Shown here in pieces: positions 10,486-23,200 of a stretch of DNA of 64,000 nt. This DNA is from Chrysopilus asiliformis. Lineage: Eukaryota; Arthropoda; Insecta; Diptera; Rhagionidae. The notes under the pieces are model-generated. The model was not told the DNA's origin and searched no databases. It worked only from the letters and a program-made list of their open reading frames with translations. Location: assembly GCA_964034945.1 (NCBI GenBank), contig OZ035960.1:26833487-26897486 (forward strand), in the 5' to 3' direction. Made by a program: the position numbers and the translations under genes. How positions within the stretch are numbered: the first letter of the stretch is position 1; the number at the start of each line of letters is the position of its first letter.

Positions 10486-13400
10486 ATGAATTGGATTTTA
10501 AACATAGTTGTTGGTTTATTGCTAATAGCAAAGCGATTGAACGCTATTCACACAACGGATTTGTTTAGTTATCATGACGAGGATTTAATTGTCCTTTCTA
10601 AGGGCGATAATGTCTACGAATTAATTCGATTGGATACACGAATTTACTTTTATAGTTCGGAATATGATCATATATATGTAAGTTACACATAAGAATATTC
10701 AATGACCGACCTTTCAACCTTTAAAAACATTCTTCTTTTTTAACAAAATTGATTTTTTATTTTCACAATGCATGATAATCGTTAAAAAGAATCCCGGATG
10801 TTTTGTAAATGTGCTGAAATTATCTTAATTTCTATTATCACTGTATATGAAATCTCGCATCGAAGTCATTTAATCAATTGTTTTCTGAAATTATAGATTA
10901 TTTCTTCATTCTTTGTTGCCAGTATTGGTGGCATTAAGAAAAGAATCTGAGACGGGAACAATTATTTACAATCGGCTTCTTAAACAGAGGTCAATATGCG
11001 TTTATCGCATGTGTATATTGATATAATGGAAGTGATAGTTTCGCTTCAAACGCGTCGATTTAAATGCGATTAATCGCATTGAGAATTTTTTTAAAAAAGG
11101 AATTTTCATTTCTCTTCATTTTATTAATATGAATATCAAGTAAGAATTATATGTTTGAAATTCTTTTTTCAGTTTTAATAGAAAAAAAACCCATTAAAAT
11201 GTACCTACCAATTCAAAATGTTACTACACTTTTTATTTATTTTAAATATGATACTCCGAATGAAATTTAACTCCATGTTATGCCTAGTATCACTTATTGC
11301 AATCACAAAACTATTTAAAAACAGAGATCTGTATTTATTGAAATTGCTTTGGAATGTACTACTTGTATATTAGTCGCAATAAAATGGACTAAATAACTTC
11401 ATACCAAGATAATGCTTTCAAAATTTGTAAACAAGCTCCTTCTGGTTGATATTCATTGAAATATTTCTCTATAAGTAAATGCCCATTTTTTTTATTTAAA
11501 TCATTAACATTCATTATCCTTGCAAATATCGCTTTAACCTTTCAACCCGAATTGTTAAATATCACCGACCATCACCGACAGTATTAAATTAAACCATTCT
11601 GTAATTTGTAAATGTTTTGCTAACGCATTTTCAAGAAGTTTGAAAGTTAAAAAAAAAAACCCTATTTAAAAATTGAAACTAGTGTTCTAAAAAAATGATT
11701 TTTAGGCCTCGTCTCGGTTAAACATAAATTTCACTTATTTTTATGTTTTGCCAAAAAATGTCCCGTGGAAATACCATTTTTCAGGACATTTCTGAAAAAA
11801 TGAGGCGATGACGCATCAAAATGGACTTTGGAGGAGTCTATTATTTTTTGGCGATAGCTTTTATTTTACTCAAGATGACACACTGAAAGAAATCGGGAAT
11901 GCTGTTTAATCAAGAATCGTCAATTGATTTAATTTTTATACTCTATATGAGAATCATATAGAAGTAAAGGGTGTTGTTTTTTTGCTTAGATAGAACTTAC
12001 GAAAGGGTTAACTGTCAAACGAGCTGTTATACTGCGCTCACTTTTTGACATTTAAGATCAGTATACTCTGGCAAATCATCATGAATAGACTCACGCTTGA
12101 ACAACGCTACCAAATTATCCAAATTTACTTTGAAAATCATTCGTCAATTCGCACAACTTATAGACGACTTCGTGATTTTTATGGCGCACATAATCGTCCA
12201 TCTGAGCAAGCAAAATTGCCGCATATGGAGTGAGATCAATCCACAAGAGACCCTACAGACTCCATTACATCCAGAAAAATGCACGCTGGTGGCATGATCG
12301 GACCTCATTTCTTCAAAAATGAGGTCGGAGCTCGCGTTACGATCAATGGAGATCGTTACCGCACCATGATCGATGATTTTTTGTTTGAAAATATGGATGG
12401 CATTGATCCGGACGAGATGTGGTTTCAACAGGATGGCGCTACGTGCCATATGGCGACCGCAACCATCGACTTATTGAAATCAAAATTTGGCGATAACTTG
12501 ATTTCGAGAAATGGACCTGTCAATTGGCCTCCAAGGTCATGCGATTTGACACCTCTCGATTATTTCCTGTGGGGTTACGTGAAGTCACTGATTATGCTGA
12601 TAAACCAGCAACAATTGATGCCTTGGAGGCCAACATTGTTCGTGTTATTCGTGACATACGGCCAGCAGTGCTCGAAAAAGTGGCCCGAAATTGGACGTCC
12701 AGAATGCGCTTCGTCAAGAACAGCCGCGGTGGCCATATGCCCGAACTCATTTTCAAATGTTAATGCCATGTATTGATCCTTCGAATAAATAAAAAAATTT
12801 GATTAAAATTTAATTTTTTGTGTTACTTTTTCATATTTGAAGTTCTATCGGGCTTAAAAAACACTCTTTATATGAGATTTAGTATCGAACCAATCGTGGC
12901 ACACAAAAATGCAGTACACCAGTGTATAAGGGATGACAAAAGATTTTGATTTCCGCATGTCCGTCCGTCTGTCTGTCTGTCCGTGAACACCATAACTTTC
13001 GAAAGGATTGAGCTGGAGACTTGGAATTTTTTACCGTTTCGTTTCTCGTAAATAGCAAGGCTAAGTTCTGGAATAGGCAAAATCGGATCACTCCTTCCGC
13101 CCTCCCCCAGTGCATCGTATCGAAAAATTTATAAAGACGAGAAATGTATTTAGAATCTGAATATAATCGCTTTATACATCAGAAACCAAACGGACCACTC
13201 CTTTTCAAAAAATTTTCTGTCCTCATATAGAGTATTTGACGAACGGCCCCTGGGAATTGTAGCTTTTCTTGTATTTTTCTTAGTGTTTTTTAAAAGCTTT
13301 TATTTAGCAGATTGCAAGATTTGACCCCGACAAACAAACAAACGAATGTTTGTTTGTTTGTCGGGGTCAAATCTTGCAATCTAATTTCCACTCATTCGAT

Positions 13401-16400
13401 TGACTTGAAATTTTGCACACATACGTGAGTCCGATGACAATACAATATTTTCTCTACTTCGTCCTTGCAAGGACAAGGGAAGGTCCTTTAAGGACAACGC
13501 CATTAATCTTTTTCTCAAATTTTCCGAAAAAAAAACCTCATCTGGGATTTTTGGGGTCGCTGAATCGGAATCTGGCATTAAGACGTCTGTAAGGACATCT
13601 CAAAGACGATTAAATATATTCGAACACTATATAAATATATAAGCGTGGCAAGAGACAGACGTAATTCTGGATTTTAAACACCAAATCACTAAAAAATATA
13701 AAATAAAAAAAAAATAAAAAAAAACTTTTATTTAGAAAAATTTTACTAAAAAGGAAAAACAAATAAATTTTTGGGTGCTGTATAATAAAAGCGAGATAAA
13801 ACATAAAAATAAAATAAATATTTATCTCTATGAGGGGATAGCGCCACAGGGGGAAAACTTATAGCGGCACCCAATCAGAAACTTTCTCTACAACTTTCTT
13901 TTTGGAATAACCAAAATCGGAAAGTCTGGTAAAAAGTTATGCGTCAACATAGATAACAATATCCATGTGAACAGCACATTACTTTCTTATACAACATCTA
14001 CTTTCCTTCGCAAGTTGTACTATAATCTGATGCATAAAATATATGTATATATTGATTTTTTTACGAAATCTAAAATATCACGATAGCGGTAAAAGCTATC
14101 GATTTACGGTACACATGGCATAATTGGTTGTAAATAAATAAAAAAAATTATGTTGTATTCACTTGAAAAAAATTAAATTTTTTGTTAAAAGACATCAAAT
14201 ATCGCCTATATTTAATTACTACAATTCTTTAAAAGCTTTTTTTAACTTTAATTTTCGCATATTTTTTTAACTACTAGTTAAACACAAATGGAATATTGAC
14301 TTTTGTAACGGAATTCCCGGATTATATCAACCAACCGTTTCCTCTTGAATATCCGAGCATAGCGGCTTTTTACTCAAATGTGGACACAATGGGCAGTAAT
14401 CAAACATCCATGATCGCATTTTTCAAATCAACAGATCGGTCGAAAATTCACCGGGCATCTAGTTTTGTGTGGTCTTCATTTACAGATTCATCGGACTTCG
14501 ACCCAAAAGTGATGTATGCCGCAACATGGGAGAATGTGGGATACTATAACGCGAAAAATGACCGCGTCAACACCTTTCAGGTAAAAAATTTACTTTTGGC
14601 GAAATAAAGAACTATGAAAAGATTTAAAAAATTCTGTTTGTAATTAAAATAGACTGTGATATTGGCCGATCAAAATCAAACATTTGTGATTTATCTCTAC
14701 CCGGAAGACGGTTTGAATTGGCTGCAGGCGGAGGTCGGCGAATTGGGGCTGCCAGATGTGCGTGCACAAGCGGGTTTCATCTCAGAAGATGGCCGTTATT
14801 ATACACTTGATGGATCCGGCACAGATAATGTATACCAATAAGATTTAATAATAGCTTATTTTAGTAACGAGAACATTTAAGGTGCGATTTTTAGCAGAGA
14901 AATCAAATATCGGGCTAACGGGCGTTTGGGTATACAAAGTTGGACAATTGGATGAATTCGAAAATGTGAGTGAACCAAATGACCTGGAGGTTACAACACA
15001 GTATTTTGAGCCGAATTCGTGTGCTTTTGGCGGAAACAAAAAATGCCATCTTTCTGCGGAGTGCATGGATGTTGATTCAGGATTCTGCTGCAAATGCAAT
15101 CCAGGATATTACGGTAATGGGTTTAATTGTTTGAAGAACACGATTCCGATTCGAGTTGCTGGAACGCTTTCCGGTCACATTGGGGACACACCGCTACCGG
15201 AAAATTTCAAATTGCAGTCGTATGTTGTGACATCAGATGGTAGGAGTTACACTGCAATAAATCCAATTGAACCAGCTGTCGGTTATAAACTGCAAATTGT
15301 TTTACCATTGGGTAGTGCTATTGGATGGCTGTTTGCCAAACCATTTGGCAGTGGCAAGAATGGTTACGAATTGACTGGTGGTTATCTAACTCATCAGGCG
15401 ACTTTATATTTTAGGACATCTAATGATATTTTCTTAGTAAATCAAACATTCAATGGACTCAACTTCTGGGATCAACTATCGGTGAATATTAATGTCTCTG
15501 GAACTTTGCCAGATATTCCCGTCGGCACCAAACTTATGATCCGCGATTTTACAGAGGAATACACCGTTCTGTGGAATGGCGATCTCCAGTCCCAAGCAAA
15601 TGTTAAAATAGAGATACCAGCAACAGGCAGAATTATTGAATACGACCTGAAACAAACGATACAATTCAATAAATGCCAATTTAACGATTCTGGTGATACA
15701 ACGGTGCTGCAGAAGATTTCAAAGCTCGTATTGGACTTCCATCATCCGGAAGAAGCAATTAGGATTGGAATGTTGAATAAAATCGGCGTCGATTCACAGT
15801 CGAACGCCTGTACAGATGGAACGGCAAACTGTGGAGAAAACACTATATGCATTCCTCAGGAAGACGACGAATACGATTGTGTCTGCCAGAATGGATATTC
15901 ACCATACCAGCACGAAAACGGGATCGAACACTGTACAGACATTGATGAGTGCCATGGGTCCAATATTTGCGATGATAACGCGCGTTGTGAAAATTTCGCT
16001 GGCGGTTATTCGTGCGTTTGTTCTAACGGATACTTTGGTAGCGGATACGAGTGCACTGCCATAGTAAGCGAGGTGAACAGAACGGAAACGATTGAAAATG
16101 GACCGAACTCCCATGATTATGCTCCGCAAGAATCTCATCCGCACCATCATGGCCACCAAACCCATCACGATCACCACGGTCATCACCATATTCACTACGA
16201 ACCAGTCGGGTGTCAAGTAAGTTTTTCAGAAATTTACTCTTTAAAATAATTAAAAAAGTTACTTCAGTAAAAAATCCTTTTGGCATGTTCTTTAGAGATA
16301 CTATAAACCGTTACTGGTTCGTGAAAAATCACGGCTTAAGATTTAAAACTGTACCTTATATTCTGGTAACCCTGGTAAAAATTAAAAACAAATTCTTTTC

Positions 16401-19278
16401 TCCCAATTAGCGATGCTCTGAACGCGCAATTTGTATAAACGGAGAGTGCATTTGTAAAGAAGGATGGGTGGGTGATGGACACCACTGTACGCCGGCTTGC
16501 AGATCCTACGAAACTTTCATTAATGGCGAATGTGTGTCAACTTATTCAGAAGAAGATAACGAATTAGAACCGTTCTGTGACATTGAAGGGTTCTGCTCTT
16601 GCCCACATGGCTATGAATTCATACTTTTAGAAAACATTTGTAGATTATACATTTATGGTGATGAATCAACCGAGAATTCTTCGAAACAGGATGAAAATAG
16701 TAAGTTACAAAGTTTTCAAATTTTTTGAAAAGGTTGTCTTTTCTTATATTTTTTTTACCTAAAGTCTCGACTAGACATATATTTTGTTTATGTCCATGTC
16801 TCGCTAGTGAAATAGCGGATGGAGACAACTTTTTCACAACATTTTTTTTCCAGGCGTTACAAAAGCCCAAAAAAAATGTTTCTCCGGGACATTTTTGTAA
16901 CAAAGTATGGACATGTGCAGAAATTTATGTCCAATTGAGATTCTAGAAAATATTCTGAGATATGTTTTAATAAATTTTTCGAAATTTAGTTTTAGTACCG
17001 TGCGATGTGGACTTTAATTGCCATGACAATGCCACTTGCGAATGGTCTGAATCTGAATATCGCCACATTTGCGTATGCCCACGAGGATATCAGGGTGATG
17101 GGATCACTTGCAATAAAATTGAAGTATCCTGTACTACAGTAAATCTCTTAAAAACTTGCTTTGAAAATCCTTGTTAAATAAACGCTTTTTAAAAACTAGC
17201 GACCAGATCTTTGTGATATCCACGCCTCCTGCAAATACAACGAAGCCGTGGGCAAATCCCAGTGCCAATGTGATCCTGGCTATGAAGGTGATGGATTCAA
17301 CTGCCAATTAGCCCCAGAATGTACTCAGGATAGTCACTGTAGTGCGGATGCGTTCTGCCAAAATGGCGTCTGTCTATGTTTGGAAGGATTCGAGCGCGAC
17401 ATTTCAGATTTTTGCGTTAAGGCTGGAACTTGCGGTGGTGCATATTGTGCGGATAACGCGATTTGTAAATTGAATCCGGTAACCAAGGTTCAATTCTGTG
17501 AGTGTATGGAAGGATATATTGGCAACGGGGTAACGACCTGTAAGAGTATCCCACCACCGTGCAATATTCGAAATAATTGTGGCCTTTATGCATCCTGCCA
17601 ACCTAGTTACAGGTTTTTTGAACTTTATCTTAATTTTTTTTACGATACGGTACTAAATTGCCTTTTTTAGGGATCCGATTTTGTATGAATGTGTGTGTAA
17701 TCCTGGTTTTTATGGAGATGGTTTCGTATGTGCTGAAGAAAGGAATTGCCGGAATACGCCAAGCTTGTGCGATAGTAATGCGAAATGTATTAATACTGCT
17801 ATTGGTTTACAATGCGTATGCGAACCTGGTGAGTAAAACTATTAGATGTGAATAGCAAGTAATCCAACGCTCCTGCGAACTTTATACTATAAGCCATTCA
17901 TGTTTGTACACTATCAGCCCTATTCTGGTGCTGTGACACTTGAGTCACAGGTAACAAGTCCATAGAATTTGAGACTCCTGTGACCGATTTATGACTAATC
18001 ATCGCTCACTGACAGTCGCCAGAATAGGGCTGTTAATTTAATAACTTTTGTATACTTTCGGGCGTTTTGGTCTTTTTGTTTCTAATTTTTTTTATATTTT
18101 GCAGGTTTCTTAGGAAATGGATCGTACTGCAAAGAAGTATCTCACCACGAATCGGGTTTCCTGCTAATCAGCCAAGGAGTTGTAGTGATTCGGGTTCCGT
18201 TCGACGGAAAGTTAAGTCGGCCAATTTCAGTTGCTCAAATGGCCATCGGGGTTGACAAAGATTGCGCTGAAGGGCGAGTCTACTGGGGCGATATTTCAGC
18301 TAAACGGATTATGAGTTCGTTGTATAACGGATCAGATTCAAAGCCTTTTGTTACCGATGGTACTCTCGAAAAATTGTTCTTTTTTTTAACAAAAAATTAA
18401 TTCAAAATCTTGCCTCCTTTTAGATATCCTTTCACCTGAAGGTGTAGCTGTTGACTGGATCTCGAGAAGACTATACTGGACAGATTCTTCTAAAGATACT
18501 ATTGAAGTAGCAAGTTTGGATAATCCGAATCAAAGAGCGGTAATCATTAACAAATATTTGGTTAATCCACGTGGAATTGCTGTTGATCCCCATAAAAAGT
18601 ATTATTTTTTTAAAAAAGCAGAACTTTAGCTCACAAATTTTATTATTTCTTTTTTCGTTTTTTTTTTAGAAAACTCTATTGGTCAGATTGGAATCGTGAA
18701 GCGCCAAAAATTGAAGTCTCCGAATTGGATGGAAGCAATCGAGAGGTTCTTTTGACAAAACCGGGTGTCATTTTACCAAATTCATTGGTAGTTCTCAATC
18801 AAAGTGGAGAGCTCTGTTATGCGGATGCTGGTACTCATAAAATCGAATGTTTGGACACCTATTCGAAACAATTAAGGACTATCGCAGCGAATTTGTCGTA
18901 CCCGTTCGGATTAACAAGCACTGAAGAACATTTCTACTGGACGGATTGGACAACGTTAGTTAAAATTAATTTCTCAATAATTTTTTTTAAATAAATCAAT
19001 ATATTTTTATTAGTAAACAAATTGAAAGTGTGGACGTTTATGGAAACAGGAAACCGGGAATGCAGACTCCAATATTTGGAAGTCATAAAATGTACGGAAT
19101 GACCGCAATTACTGAATCATGCCCGGTATTTTTCAGCCCTTGCCAAATTGATAACGGTGGCTGTTCTGCGGATCGATTGTGCTTAATCAACGACAATTCA
19201 GGATCTGGAAAAAGTTGTGTGTGTATAAGATCAGCGCTAGATTGCCACAATGAGATCCTCTTAGATAACCATTTTTAA
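10486..19278 (+). CDS. Ndg: Nidogen (entactin), basement-membrane linker glycoprotein, 12 exons
   Basis: Secreted basement-membrane protein that links laminin and collagen IV. Exons: 10486-10677, 14278-14580, 14653-14829, 14882-16216, 16411-16699, 16990-17138, 17200-17612, 17671-17828, 18105-18359, 18424-18598, 18670-18954, 19014-19278. All introns are GT-AG and the sum is 3996 nt, giving 1331 residues, close to the usual insect length. Residues 1-21 form a signal peptide (WILNIVVGLLLIAKRLNA). The NIDO/G1 domain spans about residues 35-250 (exons 1-4). An EGF lies at about 271-306 and the G2 beta-barrel at about 311-535. Further EGF modules include a calcium-binding DIDEC type, and a histidine-rich linker lies near 642-665. 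A YWTD/LDLR-B propeller (exons 9-12; motifs VYWGD, LYWTD, LYWSD, FYWTD) and a last EGF (CQIDNGGC) follow. Intron 1 (3.6 kb) carries a dead mariner and other repeats. Confidence 0.95.
11967..12868 (+). mobile_element. Tc1/mariner-superfamily element, internally deleted
   Basis: The ends are imperfect inverted repeats of about 30 bp (left AAGGGTGTTGTTTTTTTGCT, right arm reading AAGAGTGTTTTTTAAGC on the other strand). They are flanked by TA at 11965-11966 and 12869-12870, the expected target duplication. The 902-bp length is shorter than a typical ~1.3 kb autonomous copy. The transposase inside is broken (see next entry). It sits in nidogen intron 1 in the same orientation as the gene. Confidence 0.9.
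12081..12776 (+). pseudogene. Mariner-like transposase pseudogene
   Basis: The N-terminus begins at 12081 (MNRLTLEQRYQIIQIYF) and reads about 40 residues of the first helix-turn-helix. It then jumps directly to a segment resembling the middle of the catalytic domain, showing an internal deletion of more than 100 residues. After a frame change near 12275, a second frame gives GGMIGPHFFKNE, WFQQDGATCH and RSCDLTPLDYFLWGYVKS, the region of the catalytic Asp residues. A further frame break near 12590 moves the C-terminus, ending in GGHMPELIFKC, into another frame. Deletion plus two frameshifts make it non-functional. Confidence 0.9.
12890..13215 (+). repeat. Interspersed repeat family A-prime, copy 1
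   Basis: A GTCCGTCCGTCTGTCTG run at about 12959 is followed by GAACACCATAACTTTCGAA, GGATTGAGCTGGAGACTTG and, further on, CTCCTTCCGCCCTCCCCC. The same blocks in the same order occur at 19.49-19.83 kb. It is related to family A by the CCGT/CTGT run and the GATTGAGCT block, but lacks the CCATACGGG end. Confidence 0.7.
13309..13382. repeat. Perfect 74-bp palindrome (35-bp arms, 4-nt loop)
   Basis: The arm AGATTGCAAGATTTGACCCC plus GACAAACAAACAAAC is followed by the loop GAAT and an exact reverse complement of the arm. I compared all 35 positions and found no mismatch. It lies in nidogen intron 1, immediately before a family B repeat, and could extrude as a long cruciform or RNA hairpin. Confidence 0.97.
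13383..13600 (+). repeat. Interspersed repeat family B copy
   Basis: It contains TTGACTTGAAATTTTGCACA, TACTTCGTCCTTGCAAGGAC, a CTCAAATTTTCCG block and TTTTTGGGGTCGCTGAATCG. These match the 6.5 kb copy and the inverted 56 kb copy. It directly abuts the palindrome at 13309-13382. Confidence 0.65.
17915..18032. mobile_element. Short foldback MITE in nidogen intron 8
   Basis: The 118-bp element begins CAGCCCTATTCTGG and ends with the exact inverse CCAGAATAGGGCTG, giving 14-bp perfect terminal inverted repeats with weaker complementarity further in. There is no coding capacity. The CAGCCCTATTC terminus is shared with the larger element at 36.46-36.96 kb, so they may be one superfamily. No clear target duplication. 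Confidence 0.8.
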
Positions 19279-19359
19279 TGAATGTGCATTTTTTAACATT
19301 TCTGTTTGTAAGCTTCATTTCATGATTTATGTTAACATTTTGTATCTTTTTTACTCGCA

Positions 19360-19372
19360 AATAAATAATAAA
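19360..19372 (+). terminator. Nidogen poly(A) signals
   Basis: Two overlapping AATAAA hexamers (19360-19365 and 19367-19372) lie about 85 nt after the nidogen stop codon, in a T-rich setting. Confidence 0.6.
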
Positions 19373-19484
19373 TTTCAAATAAGAGATGTTAATGTTGTTT
19401 TGTATATATATAGATTTATGGATACCTGATAAACTCGTGAATTTTTTAACAAATGTACGATTTAATTTTTTTTTTTCGAGAATC

Positions 19485-20060
19485 CGAAATTTTTTTTTGA
19501 AGAATCTGTGTCCGCGTCTCTGTCCGTGGACACCATAACTTTCGAACGGATTGAGCTATAGACTTGAAATTTTTTACAGTTGTGTTTCTTGAAAATAGCA
19601 ATGCTAAGTTTTTGAATAAGCAAAATCGTACAATTCCTTCCTCCCTCCCCCAAACAAACGAAACAGTTTTCTGCAATTTTCTCGGAAACGGTGAGCCATT
19701 TTGGAAAATTTATATACAAAATGTGTTTAGAATTTGTTTTACATAACTTTTCCATATATCAAAATCCAATTGGACTATTCCTTCCCCTCTCCATCATACA
19801 AACGAAACAGGAATTCACTGAAACTTTGCAGTCAACAAAGGCTTCGAGTAATTTTGTTTCAACATCTTCTTGCCCACTCCCTCGTATAAACGAAAAGGGT
19901 TTTAAGTTTTTAGTAATTTTCATAAAAAATAGTGCGACATATCGAAAAAAAATTGAGTTACAGAAAGTGTTTAGACTGTAATTTTAGATATTTTTGCTAT
20001 TCACAAAATAATATTGAATTAACACCTCAAAAATCCTCAACAAATAGAATTTCAAATCCA
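19485..20060 (+). repeat. Interspersed repeat family A-prime, copy 2
   Basis: It carries the same ordered blocks as the 12.9 kb copy: GTCCGTGGACACCATAACTT, a GGATTGAGCTATAGACTTG block and a CCTTCCTCCCTCCCCCAAA block. The CCCTC/CGAAAC blocks then recur twice more, near 19.78 and 19.88 kb. It fills most of the gap between nidogen and the ATRIP gene. No ORF in it is meaningful. Confidence 0.65.
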
Positions 20061-20225
20061 GCAAAATCGAAATATAAAATAAAGTTTGAGCACCCATGGG
20101 TGTTTTGAATAAAACAACTGCTAGTTGGCAATACTGGGAGCTGTCAAAACCAAATGTTTTCGTTTTCGTGTGTGATTTTGAGAAATACTTTAATTAGAAA
20201 TCAGAGTGAAACTACATAATCCAGA

Positions 20226-23200
20226 ATGTCTAAAAGACCCATATTCGCAATGCCTCAAAAGCTAAAAAAGCCGAGATTGGAAATTTCTTTCAATACCAGA
20301 AATCTTAATGAACCGGAAACGAAGAATGCTCCCGGTAAGTGTATTAGCAAAAGTTTACAAAATCAGAAAACAAGATTTATCTTTAGTTACTAATAATGTG
20401 GACGACGGAGATTTGTGGGGAGATGACGACTGTGAAATCCTCTTGGCCTCTCAGGCACTGGACGAAATTGAAAAATGTTCCCAGCAGATTATTGTCAATC
20501 AGCTTGACACCACAGACTTTACCTTTAGTCAAATGCGCCGAGAAGTTCAGTCCAGTACTCAAGTTGTAAATCGAGCCAGGGATCCAATCGGCGACTTTCT
20601 CCTAGAAGATGACGATACTTTTGATAATATCGATTTGGTGGAGGGTACAAATGAAAAACTAGATTCTCGCCCAACTAAAAGATCAAGTCTTACTAGATTC
20701 GTTAAGCCACCGGATCCTGTCCCACTGGAAAAGGATAAAACGAAGATTTCCTATAACAATGCAGCCCATTCAAGTCGAACATCTAGCGCTAAAGATGATC
20801 AGGTATAAAATTTGCTTTACCGTTGAGATTGAGTACTAAGATTAGCAATAAAAATGTTGATAGCTTAACAATATTATGTCGAGATTGCAAAAGACCACAA
20901 AGGATAATGAGAAACTTTCTAAAGAATTGTCCAACTTCAATGAGAAACTTCAGACAAAGGATGGAGAAGTAAATATGATTCTCTGATGCTCTTTTTATCT
21001 AAAAACAGTAAATTTTTCTAGGTAGCTATGCTGCGAATTGAGCTTAATCACTTGAAAAAGTTAAACGAAACTCTAAAATTTGACAAAATCAGGGAAAACG
21101 ATAACGTTAAAAAAGAGTGGCAAGAAAAGATTAAGGAACTCGAGAAGCTTGCCAGTTCACAGCAAGCTGAACTACAATTTCAAAATATTCACAAGATGAA
21201 TATGACTCATAGTAAATTAAACAAGTTTCAGAAGCTGGGCGGTGCTATTGCTATGCATCGAATTCATCTAGGATCGAAGCCCATAGGTATGCTATAGTAG
21301 AGTTGAAGTTATATATTTATGCTCCTCCTGCCTCCCGTTTCCACCATGTTTTTCTACTCATTTTTGTATCAGTCTTTACACAACCTTATGTAAATACTTT
21401 GAATTTAATAAAAAAAACCACCTTTACTTTTAGGTGAAATTGTGATTCAAATCCCAAGTGAAATCTTTGAAAAACCAGTGAAAGAAAATGTAAAAAATTC
21501 AGGTAAAATTTTTTTTTGCTTATTTCTCATTTTATTTGATATGAATTTTATTTTTCTAGCTAAAGAAATTCAATTTTGTCATGAATTAACGCTTTTGCAA
21601 ACCATTCTGTCAAAAATTAATAATCGATCATCAGTTAGTGGAAAAGAAAAAAACCGAATGCACACTGAGGTTAGTAAATTTAGGAAATTGTTTTTCAAAT
21701 ATTCTTGAGAGATTCAAGGATAAAAGATTTTTTTTTGAGAGATTCAAAGATAAATGGGCGAAAACACGATTGAAATTGAAATAATTAATCGCATTTATGA
21801 AGAGGGGTGGTGGTTCCGCAATTTTCCCTTTTTTTAAATAACGAGAACTCATGAACAAAACACCCTGGACATATCAATCAAAACCACGGATACGCTTAAA
21901 ATATTTAAAAAAAAACATCCAATGCAATGTGTTCAATGTTCTCCGTTGAGGGATTCAAAAGGAGAACATTATAATAAACACAAGACAGAGACATCGGTTG
22001 CTATACATTTTTTCTCTGTCAAGGTGAAACAACTATGAAAGCAAAACATGTTTTCCAAATAAAAATAAATGCACCGCAGGCAAACCGTTTTAATGAAAAA
22101 CATGCACCACAGTTAAAATTTCTCGAAGAGATGCGCCGCAGGCGAGCATTTTGACATTTCGACGTCAAATATAGCTTTAAATTGGAAGCCTCACACCGTG
22201 TTTTGTGTTTCTTTTTTGAACTAAACTTCTTAATTTGCTCGAAATTCCCCGGACACAATCAAAAACCCTTCCCGGATGTCTCCGGACTTTTTTTTTTTTT
22301 TTTAAAAAAAGGTATGTATCTGGAAAAGAGGACGGATGGTAACCCTAGAGGGAGGTGAGTGATGCAAAATTTATGTTACGCCACTGGTTCTACTTTTTTC
22401 AAAACGAAAAACTTGATTTTTGTACAAAAAATTGCATTTGAATGCAACTTATTAAATTCATTTTTTTTAAAATTATTTAAATTATTTATCTTTTTTTCGA
22501 AGATCTCCACTGCACTACAAGCATTTACACTTGAATTAAATAATTATGTAAAATCTTTAAACTACAAAAACTTTCGTGATACAAATATTGAATTTGACTT
22601 TTTATGCAACGAAATAAAATCACCAGAAGCTTGTAAAATCGATCGTCATTTAGTGAAAGCTACTGTTTATCAACAAAAAAACTTTTTTATAAATGAAAAA
22701 TGCCCCACATTGAGACGAACATTAGCCGCCCTGGCATTATTGGTCCATCATTTTGCCCCAGATGTTATGAAGCTTTTGCAACAGAAAATTAACAATACCC
22801 AAATATTGGAAATAATTATCTCATCAATGGATGTTATTGGATTTTCTGTGAGTATTTTTTTTTCTTGCAAATAAGCGTAATTCTAAAATAAGTTTTTTTT
22901 TCTTTACAGACGGAAGTACAAAATCATTTCGGTGTATTCGAAGGATCCAGTTTCATATTACAAGAATTGGGAAATTGGAATTTAAAAAATAATCAAGAAC
23001 GAAATGTTTTAAGTCGATATATAAGAACTTTAATATTAAACCGTCCGGGAATGCGAACGATGTTCAAAATTTCTGAATGTTTTAGATTTTTATCATCACA
23101 GCGAAATGGACTATTAGTAATTGATTCGTTGTGTACGAAAAATTCAGCAAAATCACTTGTGGCCAATGACAACCACAAAATTATTCAATTTTCTTCAGAT

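Larger units (their letters stand above)
10678..14277 (+). other. Nidogen intron 1
   Basis: A 3.6 kb intron with donor GTAAGT at 10678 and acceptor CTACTAG ending at 14277. It contains the mariner relic, a family A-like repeat, a perfect palindrome and a family B repeat (listed separately). The stretches 10.7-11.96 and 13.6-14.27 kb are AT-rich, with no further feature I can support. Confidence 0.8.
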
